A stretch of 7,246 nt of DNA from Caryophanales bacterium (GTDB lineage: Bacteria; Bacillota_I; Bacilli_A; RFN20; CAG-826): positions 1 to 7,246 of the forward strand of contig JALEUF010000103.1 of assembly GCA_022781015.1 (NCBI GenBank), given 5' to 3'. The notes under the pieces were generated by a model that had not been told where the DNA came from, did no database searches, and worked only from the letters and a program-made list of their open reading frames with translations. Shown piece by piece: positions 1 through 6,342 of the stretch. Positions within the stretch are counted from its first letter, which is position 1. Every line of letters begins with the position of its first letter. Position numbers and translations under genes: made by a program.

Positions 1-402
1 AAGCCTTTTTCTTCGATTTTTAAAGGGGTTTGCCTTTTGGTAGGTTTTACTTTTGGAGATGATAACAAAATCATTTCCAAAATGGCTGAAAAGATTTCAA
101 AAATGAGGATTTTCGAAGATGAAAATGGGAAGACTAATCTATCTTTATCTTCGGTAAATGGGGAGATTTTAGCAGTTTCTCAATTTACTTTGTATGGTTC
201 TTTAAAAGATGGGAATAGACCTAGTTTTACTTCTTCTTTGAATTATATAGAAGCCTCAAAACTATATGAAGATTTCCTTGTAGAACTTAAAAAATATGGT
301 TTTAAGGTCGAAAGAGGGATATTTGGTGCGGACATGCAGATTGATTTAATTAATGATGGTCCGTTTACGTTAATGTTAGATAGTAAGGAACTTTTCTTAT
401 GA
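1..402 (+). CDS. dtd: D-aminoacyl-tRNA deacylase (5' end outside window)
   Basis: Hydrolyses D-amino acids from mischarged tRNA and, as known for the family, also removes glycine from Gly-tRNA(Ala); acts in the cytoplasm as a dimer. The reading frame is open from base 1, giving 133 visible codons; family members are about 145-150 residues, so roughly the first 15 are missing. The in-frame TTG at 37 is not the start, because the residues before it (SIFKGVCLLVG) already match the family's SIGKGLLVLLG-type segment. Signature motifs are present: SQFTLYG at visible residues 60-66, RPSFT at 73-77, and the Gly-cisPro motif in NDGP at 118-121, which enforces chiral selection. The stop TGA overlaps the mnmA start (ATGA), so the two are probably translationally coupled. 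In Bacillus dtd lies near relA/hisS; here it has joined mnmA. Identification is firm; only the 5' end is unknown. Confidence 0.95.
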   Translation, partial: KPFSSIFKGVCLLVGFTFGDDNKIISKMAEKISKMRIFEDENGKTNLSLSSVNGEILAVSQFTLYGSLKDGNRPSFTSSLNYIEASKLYEDFLVELKKYGFKVERGIFGADMQIDLINDGPFTLMLDSKELFL

Positions 403-1529
403 AAGTAATGATTGGATTAAGTGGCGGGGTCGATTCGGCAGTCGCTGCATATTTATTAAAAAAGAAAGGTTATGAAGTTGTTGCTGGTTTTATGAGGAAC
501 TGGGATTCTTTGGCCAATAATGACTATTTAGGGAATCCTAATGTTAATGCAAGCCAATGCCCACAGGAAAAAGATTATGAAGATGCTAAATTAGTAGCAG
601 ATAAACTTGGTATCCCTTTATTAAGACAAGATTTCGTCAAGGAATATTGGGATAATGTATTTTCTTATTTCCTAAAGGAATATAAAAACGGAAGAACCCC
701 AAACCCTGATGTATTTTGCAATAAATACATTAAATTTGATTCTTTTTTGAAGTTTGCTAAATCCCAAGGCTGCGATTATATTGCCATGGGCCATTATGCA
801 AAAAGAGTCGATGTTGACGGAACTAGCTATATTTTTAAGGCATTTGACAAGAATAAGGATCAATCTTATTTCCTTTCTTTTCTTAACGAAGAACAGATTT
901 CATCTTGCTTATTCCCTTTAAGCGATATCGATAAAAACGAGGTTAGGCGAATTGCCCATGAATTAGATTTAGCTTCAGTCATGGATAAAAAGGATTCGAC
1001 AGGTGTCTGCTTTATTGGGGAAAGGAATTTCAGGTCCTTCTTGCAAAATTATATGCCTGCAAAAGAAGGGGATATAATCGAAGGAAAGACAAATAAGGTA
1101 GTTGGTAAGCATCAAGGTGTCCTTTATTATACGATTGGTCAAAGGAAAGGACTTGGAATCGGTGGCATTAAAGGGGAGGAAGATGGCTCTTTTGTAATCT
1201 ATAAAAAAGATGTTAAAAACAATATCCTCTATGTCGCTCATCCTAGTGAAAGATACCTCCTTACCTCTACTTCTTGCTATTTGAGCGATGTCAATTGGGT
1301 CGGACCTAAGCCAACTTCTCCGCTTGAAGTAGGTGTTAAATTTAGATATAGGCAGCAAGACCAAAAATGCACTTTAACTTTTGAGGGGGAGAAGATTAGA
1401 CTAGATTATCCTCAAGGTGTAGAAGCAGTTACTCCAGGTCAAATAGGCGTTATATATGATGGAGAAAAGATGCTTGGTGGGGGAATAATTGAATCAACTT
1501 ATTATAAAGACAAAAGGACTGATATTTAA
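399..1529 (+). CDS. mnmA: tRNA-specific 2-thiouridylase MnmA
   Basis: Transfers sulfur to C2 of wobble U34 in tRNA-Lys/Glu/Gln, using ATP to adenylate the base and sulfur relayed from a cysteine desulfurase. The 376 residues are the usual length. The PP-loop SGGVDS is at 8-13. The catalytic cysteine pair is Cys107 (in NPDVFCNKYIKF) and Cys204 (in STGVCFIGERNF), both in canonical contexts. Other family blocks are GHYAK near 131, YYTIGQRKGLGIGG near 243-256, and a C-terminal beta-barrel ending around EAVTPGQIGV (342-351). The ATG at 399 has AAGGA at 385-389, nine bases upstream, and overlaps the dtd stop by four bases. The segment after NWDS (residues 38-56, containing Cys54) is longer than in E. 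coli MnmA and may be a lineage trait. No desulfurase gene (nifS/iscS type) is in the window. Confidence 0.97.
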   Translation: MKVMIGLSGGVDSAVAAYLLKKKGYEVVAGFMRNWDSLANNDYLGNPNVNASQCPQEKDYEDAKLVADKLGIPLLRQDFVKEYWDNVFSYFLKEYKNGRTPNPDVFCNKYIKFDSFLKFAKSQGCDYIAMGHYAKRVDVDGTSYIFKAFDKNKDQSYFLSFLNEEQISSCLFPLSDIDKNEVRRIAHELDLASVMDKKDSTGVCFIGERNFRSFLQNYMPAKEGDIIEGKTNKVVGKHQGVLYYTIGQRKGLGIGGIKGEEDGSFVIYKKDVKNNILYVAHPSERYLLTSTSCYLSDVNWVGPKPTSPLEVGVKFRYRQQDQKCTLTFEGEKIRLDYPQGVEAVTPGQIGVIYDGEKMLGGGIIESTYYKDKRTDI

Positions 1530-1534
1530 AATCT

Positions 1535-2806
1535 ATGGCTAAGAAGAATGTAAATAAGAAAATAATAAAGGAAGGCAAAAAGACTTTTAAAAAGAGCCCT
1601 TTGGCATTCGTTTTCCTATTTGTTTCGCTGATTTGTATCGGATTTAGCTTATTTACTACTTATGATTATTTTATTGAACCAAAGATAAATAGGCAAAAAT
1701 ATGAGCCAGAGATAATTTATTCTGCTCTTGATGCAGACCCAATTAGTTTCCATTTCCTTGAAGCCGGCAATGCAAATACCGGCGACTGCGTTTATATAAA
1801 AGCAGGGGAGAACGATATTTTGATTGATGCTGGGTCTAGGGCTAATTCTGCTGCGACCATTTCTTCTTATTTAAATAAAGAAGGTAGAGTCGAAGATAAC
1901 AAACTTGAATATGTAATTGCAACTCATGCCCATCAAGACCATATAGCAGGTTTTTCTGGAGTAAATGATCCTAATAATGAATCTAACAAAACAGGTATTC
2001 TTTATAATTACAAAGTCGATAATTTAATTGATTTTTCTTATTATGAAAGCGGATCGACTTTAATTGATAATAAGAATCCAGCTAGTTTAGATGGTGCGAC
2101 AGAGGTATATAAAAAATATGTAGAGGCTAGAAATTATGCTGTTGATAACGGTACAAATTGGAAAGTCGCTTCTGAACTTACAACAGTAAATAATAACTAT
2201 ATAGTAGAACTAGGGAAGAATCTAAAGATGGAAGTTCTTTATAATTTCTTCTATGACCATACTAAAAAAGACATCACTTTGCTCAACGATGAGAATGTTA
2301 AATTCTCTTCCTCGAAATTCTCTGACCAAAACGATTATTCCGTTTGCCTTAGATTTATTCAAGGTGACAGGGAATTCTTATTCACGGGAGATGCCGAAGA
2401 AGCTTCTGAATATAGCTTAACCAAATACAATAAGTTAAACAAAGTCAGCTTATTTAAGGCTGGACACCATGGCTCTTATACAGCCTCAGGGAAAGCCTTA
2501 CTAGAAAAGATACAACCTTCATTGGTTTGTGTTTGTTGCTGCGCTGGTAATACCGAATATGCAAAAAGCAACGAAAGGACTTTCCCTGCCCAGGATTTTA
2601 TCGATAGAATCTCACTTTATACCGATAAAGTCTATGTCACTACTTTGGGTGATTTTAAAGACAAGAGCAAATATACTTCTATGAATGGGAATATCGTAGT
2701 TACCTTTAAGGACAAACCCCTTGTTGAGTGTTCAAATAACAATACTCTCCTAAAAGATACAGAGTGGTTCAAATCAAATAGGACTATGCCAGAAAATTGG
2801 CAATAA
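1535..2806 (+). CDS. Membrane-anchored metallo-beta-lactamase-fold protein, ComEC C-terminal-domain-like
   Basis: The 423-residue protein has a lysine-rich N-terminus, one hydrophobic segment at about 23-43 (LAFVFLFVSLICIGFSLF) and then a globular part, so by the positive-inside rule the domain should face outwards. Metallo-beta-lactamase-fold motifs are THAHQDH (130-136, the HxHxDH metal site), FTGDAEE (283-289, Asp286 as bridging ligand) and KAGHHGS (308-314), the last typical of ComEC/Rec2. About 145 residues separate HxHxDH from FTGDA. Where ComEC ends with a YGHP-type motif this protein has ERTFPAQDF (347-355), with no histidine. A cysteine cluster, CVCCC, lies at 332-336. The start is the only plausible one (the next Met is at residue 231), but its ribosome site is poor: AAAGGA at 1513-1518 is 16 nt away, so translation may depend on mnmA, which ends five bases upstream. 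The exact substrate is unknown; an extracellular nuclease or phosphodiesterase role is inference. Confidence 0.85.
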   Translation: MAKKNVNKKIIKEGKKTFKKSPLAFVFLFVSLICIGFSLFTTYDYFIEPKINRQKYEPEIIYSALDADPISFHFLEAGNANTGDCVYIKAGENDILIDAGSRANSAATISSYLNKEGRVEDNKLEYVIATHAHQDHIAGFSGVNDPNNESNKTGILYNYKVDNLIDFSYYESGSTLIDNKNPASLDGATEVYKKYVEARNYAVDNGTNWKVASELTTVNNNYIVELGKNLKMEVLYNFFYDHTKKDITLLNDENVKFSSSKFSDQNDYSVCLRFIQGDREFLFTGDAEEASEYSLTKYNKLNKVSLFKAGHHGSYTASGKALLEKIQPSLVCVCCCAGNTEYAKSNERTFPAQDFIDRISLYTDKVYVTTLGDFKDKSKYTSMNGNIVVTFKDKPLVECSNNNTLLKDTEWFKSNRTMPENWQ

Positions 2807-2825
2807 AACTCTATGTAGTTTTAAA
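2797..2825 (+). promoter_or_regulatory. Possible sigma-A promoter for the alaS T-box leader
   Basis: TTGGCA (2797-2802, five of six to TTGACA) is followed after 17 nt by TTTAAA (2820-2825, four of six to TATAAT). Transcription would start near 2832, close to the base of the proposed T-box stem I at 2829, which is slightly too late for the full stem. Tentative. The -35 lies inside the end of the preceding gene, and read-through from mnmA and the hydrolase gene could also feed alaS. Confidence 0.35.
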
Positions 2826-2828
2826 AAA

Positions 2829-2985
2829 GGATAGTATGATAGTTGTATCGGGAATTTGCCACTCCCCCTTATGCGGGTAATTCCGCCGTAATCTAGCGTT
2901 AATAGTAAAAAAGATGCACCTCCAAGGTGAAGAAGGATGGTACCGCGCGAAAGCGTTCCTTCATTGAGGGGTGTTTTATTTTTTT
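2829..2985 (+). promoter_or_regulatory. T-box riboswitch (tRNA-Ala sensing) in the alaS leader
   Basis: The leader of alaS carries the hallmark T-box core ATGGTACCGCG. The antiterminator folds exactly: helix A1 GAAGGA (2932-2937) with TCCTTC (2957-2962), the seven-base bulge TGGTACC (2938-2944), and helix A2 2945-2948/2953-2956 closed by a GAAA tetraloop. TGGT in the bulge would pair with an ACCA tRNA 3' end, as in tRNA-Ala. Stem III is CACCT (2917-2921) with AGGTG (2925-2929). Upstream, GGAT (2829-2832) can pair with ATCT (2891-2894), and GGAATT (2851-2856) with AATTCC (2879-2884). AGTA (2833-2836) resembles the S-turn strand of a specifier loop, and GCC at 2885-2887 is the candidate alanine specifier. 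No stem II is visible between 2895 and 2916. Uncharged tRNA-Ala should stabilise the antiterminator and raise alaS expression. The core is certain; stem I and the specifier are tentative. Confidence 0.93.
2950..2985 (+). terminator. Regulated intrinsic terminator of the alaS T-box
   Basis: The 3' strand of the antiterminator (CCTTC, 2958-2962) can instead pair with GAGGG (2966-2970) across an ATT loop, extended by T2957-G2971. After a small internal loop it continues with CGAAA-side bases 2950-2954 against GTTTT (2973-2977). Seven T residues follow at 2979-2985. The two folds are mutually exclusive, as expected for a transcriptional T-box. Several G-U pairs make this a moderate terminator. 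Confidence 0.75.
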
Positions 2986-2990
2986 GGAGA
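2986..2990 (+). promoter_or_regulatory. Ribosome binding site that fixes the alaS start
   Basis: GGAGA lies seven bases before ATG 2998. The upstream in-frame GTG at 2971 sits in the T-box terminator and has no such site, so 2998 is the start. Confidence 0.85.
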
Positions 2991-2997
2991 AAAGAGT

Positions 2998-5592
2998 ATG
3001 AAAAAACTAACAGGAAGCCAAATTAGACAGACTTGGATTAAATTCTTTGAAAGCAAGGGACATAAATATATGAAAGGTGTTTCCTTGATTCCTCAAGGCG
3101 ACAAATCATTGCTTTGGGTAAATGCAGGCGTTACTGGACTAAAGAAATATTTCGATGGTAGCGAAATTCCACCATGCAGAAGAATCGTAAATGTCCAGAA
3201 ATCTATCCGTACAAATGATATAGAAAATGTCGGGCATACTGCTAGACACCATACATTTTTTGAAATGCTTGGTAATTTCTCTATCGGTGATTATTTTAGA
3301 AAAGAAGTAATTGAATGGGCTTATGAAATACTTACTTCACCAAAATGGTTCGATTTAGATAAAGATAAGATTTATGTTACCTATAATCCAACCGATTTAG
3401 AAACATTTGAATTATGGCAAAAGCAAGGGGTTGATAAATCTCACCTTATCCCATTAGAAGGCAATTATTGGCAAATCGGAGAAGGGCCATGCGGACCAAA
3501 TACTGAAGTTTTCTTTGATAGAGGCGAGAAATATGATCCAGAACATTTAGGTGACAAATTGCTCCGTGATGATTTAGAAAACGATAGATATATTGAGATT
3601 TGGGGAATTGTCTTCTCTCAGTTTAATGCAGTCAATGGAGTTCCTAGGAGCCAATATAAAGAACTTCCATCCAAGAATATCGATACAGGTTCAGGACTAG
3701 AAAGATTAGCCTGCATCATGCAAGGCACCGAGACTAATTTCGAAACCGATTTATTTACCCCAATAATCAATGCTACCGAAGATATTTGCCATAAACCATA
3801 TGAAGGCGAATATTTAATGCCATATAGAGTTATAGCAGATCATGCTAGATGCCTTACTTTTGCCTTAAGCGATGGGGCTATTTTCTCTAACGAAGGCAGG
3901 GGATATGTATTGCGCCGTATCATTAGAAGAGCCATGAGATATGGACAAAAACTAGGCATTAATGAACCTTTCATGTATAAGCTTGTTGATGTAGTCGTTT
4001 CTTCTTATAAAGATTTCTATCCTGAATTAGAAGATAAGAAAGAAATGGTTGCTAAGTTAATAAAAGGTGAAGAAGAAAAGTTCATCAAGACCTTGTCTGA
4101 GGGCGAAGCTCTCCTATATAAATTCATTGAAGGAAAGAAAGAATTAGATGCCGAATCTAGCTTCAAATTATATGATACATATGGATTCCCCATTGATTTA
4201 ACAAAGGAAATTTGCCTTGAAAAGGGGGTCAAGGTCGATATCGATGGGTTTGATAAACTCATGGAAGAACAAAAAGAAAGAGCAAGAAAGGCTAGGGGAG
4301 AGATTTCTTCTTTCCATAAGCAATCAAAAGACTTGCTCCAATTCAAGGAAGCTTCTACATTTAATTATGAAAAAACTAGCCTCGTATCGAATGTAAATGG
4401 CTTGTTTAAAGAAGGGGTCAAAGTTGATTCTATTGTAGATGAAGGCGATGTTACATTTGTCGAAACTCCTTTCTATGCTGAATCAGGCGGACAAGTTAGC
4501 GATACCGGGACAATTTTCTCCTCTAGCTTTGAAGCTAAAGTCGTTTCAGTTTCAAAAACTCCATCAGGAGCCCATTTGCATCACATCAAAGTTATAAATG
4601 GAAGTGTCAAAGTTGGTGATGAACTAACTTTATCTATCGATGTAGATAGAAGGCATTTAATCGAAAGAAATCACTCTGCAACTCACTTATTGCATGCCGC
4701 GATTTGCGAAGTATTAAATGAACACGTTGACCAAAAAGGTTCTTATGTTGATGAAAATTACCTTCGTTTTGATTTTGCCTTTAATGAAAAACTTGAAGAA
4801 AGTAAATTGAAGGAAATAGAGGCTTTAGTCAATTCCAAAATCGAAGAAGGAATCGAAGAAAAGACTCTTATCCTCCCAATAGAGGAAGCTAGCAAATTAG
4901 GCGCTGAGATGGAATTTGAGGAGAAATATGGAGATAAGGTTAGAGTTGTTACCTTCTCTTCTTTCTCAAAGGAATTCTGTGGTGGAACACATGTTAAAAA
5001 TACCGCTGACATCGGCTTATTCGTTATTGAAAGCGAAGGCGCTTCTAGTAGCGGAGTAAGAAGAATCCAAGCCTATACTTCTAAATCTGCTTTCTCTTAT
5101 TTATTGGCTAAGAAAGAATTGCTATCCAAGATTGAAAATTCTTTAGGAAATATTGCTGATAAAGATATCGAAAATAAGGTTAATTCCTTACTTAATGACA
5201 ACTCTTCCTTTATGAAAGAAAACAATTCCCTTAAGGATAAATTGTCTTCATTAAAGGCAAAAAGCCTTGATTCTAATTGGAGTGAAGTTAATGGAACCAT
5301 GTTGTTCTCCAAAGTTATCGAAGGAGAAAGGAATGATTTGTTGACTTTAGGCGATAACTTAAAGGGAAAATATCCAAATTACGTTATTGTTCTTGCTTCT
5401 TCAAGTAAGCCAAAAGGAGCCTTGGTAATATTTGCTAAAGGCAAGCTTGGTGCAAATAAGGTCATGAAATCAATTGCCCCAATTCTAGCTGGAAATGGTG
5501 GCGGAAAAGAAGAGATGGCTTCAGGTTCGGTTTCTGATTTATCTAGATTCGATGAGGCTATTTCCAAAGTTAAGGAGCTTATCAATGAATAA
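2998..5592 (+). CDS. alaS: Alanyl-tRNA synthetase
   Basis: Charges tRNA-Ala with alanine and edits mis-attached Ser and Gly. The 864-residue protein is full length for a bacterial AlaRS. Class II catalytic core: TARHHTFFEMLGNFSIGDYF region at 81-100, DTGSGLERL (229-237) and GRGYVLRRIIRRA (300-312). The editing domain carries the zinc-type ligands His559 and His563 (NHSATH), Cys661 and His665 (CGGTH). AESGGQVSDTG (494-504) marks the start of the editing module. The C-Ala domain ends with KGALVIFAKG and the glycine-rich GNGGGKEEMASGS (832-844). A short charged, Leu-rich coiled-coil-like linker spans about 700-755. The start at 2998 removes nine leader-encoded residues of a longer GTG reading. 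Expression should be governed by the preceding T-box. The 3' end overlaps ruvX by eight bases. No key residue is missing. Confidence 0.98.
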   Translation: MKKLTGSQIRQTWIKFFESKGHKYMKGVSLIPQGDKSLLWVNAGVTGLKKYFDGSEIPPCRRIVNVQKSIRTNDIENVGHTARHHTFFEMLGNFSIGDYFRKEVIEWAYEILTSPKWFDLDKDKIYVTYNPTDLETFELWQKQGVDKSHLIPLEGNYWQIGEGPCGPNTEVFFDRGEKYDPEHLGDKLLRDDLENDRYIEIWGIVFSQFNAVNGVPRSQYKELPSKNIDTGSGLERLACIMQGTETNFETDLFTPIINATEDICHKPYEGEYLMPYRVIADHARCLTFALSDGAIFSNEGRGYVLRRIIRRAMRYGQKLGINEPFMYKLVDVVVSSYKDFYPELEDKKEMVAKLIKGEEEKFIKTLSEGEALLYKFIEGKKELDAESSFKLYDTYGFPIDLTKEICLEKGVKVDIDGFDKLMEEQKERARKARGEISSFHKQSKDLLQFKEASTFNYEKTSLVSNVNGLFKEGVKVDSIVDEGDVTFVETPFYAESGGQVSDTGTIFSSSFEAKVVSVSKTPSGAHLHHIKVINGSVKVGDELTLSIDVDRRHLIERNHSATHLLHAAICEVLNEHVDQKGSYVDENYLRFDFAFNEKLEESKLKEIEALVNSKIEEGIEEKTLILPIEEASKLGAEMEFEEKYGDKVRVVTFSSFSKEFCGGTHVKNTADIGLFVIESEGASSSGVRRIQAYTSKSAFSYLLAKKELLSKIENSLGNIADKDIENKVNSLLNDNSSFMKENNSLKDKLSSLKAKSLDSNWSEVNGTMLFSKVIEGERNDLLTLGDNLKGKYPNYVIVLASSSKPKGALVIFAKGKLGANKVMKSIAPILAGNGGGKEEMASGSVSDLSRFDEAISKVKELINE
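5572..5577 (+). promoter_or_regulatory. Ribosome binding site that fixes the ruvX start
   Basis: AAGGAG inside the alaS 3' end is seven bases before ATG 5585. It selects this start over the in-frame ATG at 5495, which would add 30 residues unlike the family. Confidence 0.88.
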
Positions 5593-6019
5593 GGTTCTAG
5601 GACTTGATTTGGGTACTAGAACGCTAGGTATTGCTATTTCTGATGTCTTGGGTATTGCTCATGGCTATGAAGAATTTAGGTTCCTAGAAGGAGCCTATAA
5701 ACAAGCCATTAAAAGAGTACTTGAAGTTTGCGAAAAAGAAAAAGTAACCGAAATTGCCCTTGGCTATCCACTTAATATGGATGGAAGCGAAGGCGAAAAG
5801 GCTTTATCTAGCAAAAGATTCAAGAATAGTTTGCTTGAAGTAAATCCAAATCTTAAAATTAGTTTGGTCGATGAAAGAATGACAACGATAATTGCGACCA
5901 AAAGATTACTTGAAGCCGATTTGAGTAGAAACAAAAGGCATAAGGTAATTGACAAGCAAGCTGCTGTTGTCATCCTTGAATCTTATTTACAAAGAAAGGA
6001 ATTTGAAAACAATGCTTGA
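5585..6019 (+). CDS. ruvX: RuvX/YqgF family RNase H-fold protein (putative Holliday junction resolvase / pre-16S rRNA nuclease)
   Basis: The 144-residue protein has the normal family length (about 135-150). RNase H-like motifs are in order: GLDLGTRTLGIAISD (6-20, with Asp8), LGYPLNMDGSEG (59-70), LVDERMTT (94-101, with Asp96-Glu97) and DKQAAVVILESYL (123-135, with Asp123). These acidic residues form the expected metal site. YqgF is implicated in 5' maturation of 16S rRNA in E. coli, and Holliday-junction resolution has been proposed for other members; the sequence cannot choose between them. The first eight bases (ATGAATAA) contain the alaS stop, so the gene is probably coupled to alaS and under the same T-box. 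In Bacillus the small ireB (yrzL) gene lies between alaS and ruvX; here it is absent. Confidence 0.95.
   Translation: MNKVLGLDLGTRTLGIAISDVLGIAHGYEEFRFLEGAYKQAIKRVLEVCEKEKVTEIALGYPLNMDGSEGEKALSSKRFKNSLLEVNPNLKISLVDERMTTIIATKRLLEADLSRNKRHKVIDKQAAVVILESYLQRKEFENNA
5996..6000 (+). promoter_or_regulatory. Ribosome binding site for the DUF1292 gene
   Basis: AAGGA lies 11 bases before ATG 6012. It supports this start over the in-frame ATG at 5949, which would prepend 21 residues overlapping conserved ruvX sequence. Confidence 0.7.
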
Positions 6020-6281
6020 GCCAATTAATGACGATGATATCGTTATAACTGACGAAAATGGCAATGGACAATTATGCAAGATATTGTTCTATTTCCATAA
6101 CGACAATAGAAATAAGGATTATTATTTCATCTTTAAGCAAGAAGATCCTGATTCCATCATAGTTTTATCTAGTGAAGACGGAAATAGTTTCCAAGAATGT
6201 AGCGACGAAGAATTCGAGGAAGCGCAGGAAGTATTTGAAGCTTATAATGAAGATCCAAAGATACAACAGGCAAAGAATTAA
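6012..6281 (+). CDS. yrzB: DUF1292 family protein (YrzB-like), small and acidic
   Basis: The 89-residue protein is about one quarter Asp/Glu and has no signal or membrane segment. The family pattern is visible: an N-terminal acidic stretch leading into IVITDENGNGQLCKILFYF (10-28), then YYFIF (37-41), a second strand IIVLSSEDG (49-57) and an acidic helix DEEFEEAQEVFEAY (65-78). This matches YrzB-type DUF1292 proteins (Bacillus YrzB is about 93 residues), which sit after ruvX in Bacilli. The function is not established. The start overlaps the end of ruvX by eight bases (ATGCTTGA). In Bacillus the next gene is mltG; here greA follows with its own promoter. The family call rests on length, composition and position as well as motif, so it is strong but not absolute. 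Confidence 0.87.
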   Translation: MLEPINDDDIVITDENGNGQLCKILFYFHNDNRNKDYYFIFKQEDPDSIIVLSSEDGNSFQECSDEEFEEAQEVFEAYNEDPKIQQAKN

Positions 6282-6289
6282 AACTTATC

Positions 6290-6318
6290 TTGTTAGTAGT
6301 AATGGTAAATAATATAAT
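6290..6318 (+). promoter_or_regulatory. Sigma-A promoter of greA
   Basis: TTGTTA (6290-6295, four of six to the -35 consensus) and a perfect TATAAT (6313-6318) are separated by exactly 17 bases. A start near G6325 gives an 18-nt leader before ATG 6343. The promoter lies in the 61-base gap after the DUF1292 gene, where no terminator is visible, so greA may also receive read-through from alaS. Confidence 0.8.
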
Positions 6319-6331
6319 TTGCTAGGCATAG

Positions 6332-6336
6332 AAGGA
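6332..6336 (+). promoter_or_regulatory. Ribosome binding site that fixes the greA start
   Basis: AAGGA is six bases before ATG 6343. The in-frame TTG at 6319 lies upstream of the predicted transcription start, so it is excluded. Confidence 0.85.
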
Positions 6337-6342
6337 AGAAAT

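Noticed and set aside
37..402. TTG at 37 as the true start of dtd
   Set aside because: The frame is open to base 1 and the upstream residues match the conserved family N-terminal strand, so the gene is truncated by the window edge.
975..1364. 129-codon minus-strand open frame inside mnmA
   Set aside because: It is antisense to conserved MnmA sequence, and the encoded sequence resembles no family I know.
2805..2822. AAAACT...AGTTTT inverted repeat as a terminator for the ComEC-like gene
   Set aside because: The stem is A/T-rich and weak and is followed by a run of A, not T, on this strand.
2835..2840. TATGAT as a -10 box for alaS
   Set aside because: It lies inside the proposed T-box stem I, has no -35 at the right distance (2812-2817 is TATGTA), and would delete the specifier-loop strand from the transcript.
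2971..2997. GTG-initiated, nine-residue-longer alaS
   Set aside because: The codon lies within the T-box terminator; GGAGA before ATG 2998 and the family N-terminus favour 2998.
4017..4346. 109-codon minus-strand open frame inside alaS, with further antisense frames at 4758-5012, 5097-5312 and 5379-5585
   Set aside because: Their composition is Ser/Leu-rich, as expected from the reverse complement of Glu/Lys-rich coding sequence; they are shadows of alaS.
5495..5584. Upstream ATG for ruvX
   Set aside because: The extra 30 residues overlap conserved alaS sequence and look unlike the family; AAGGAG precedes ATG 5585.
5949..6011. Upstream ATG for the DUF1292 gene
   Set aside because: The extension overlaps the conserved ruvX C-terminus; an AAGGA site precedes ATG 6012.
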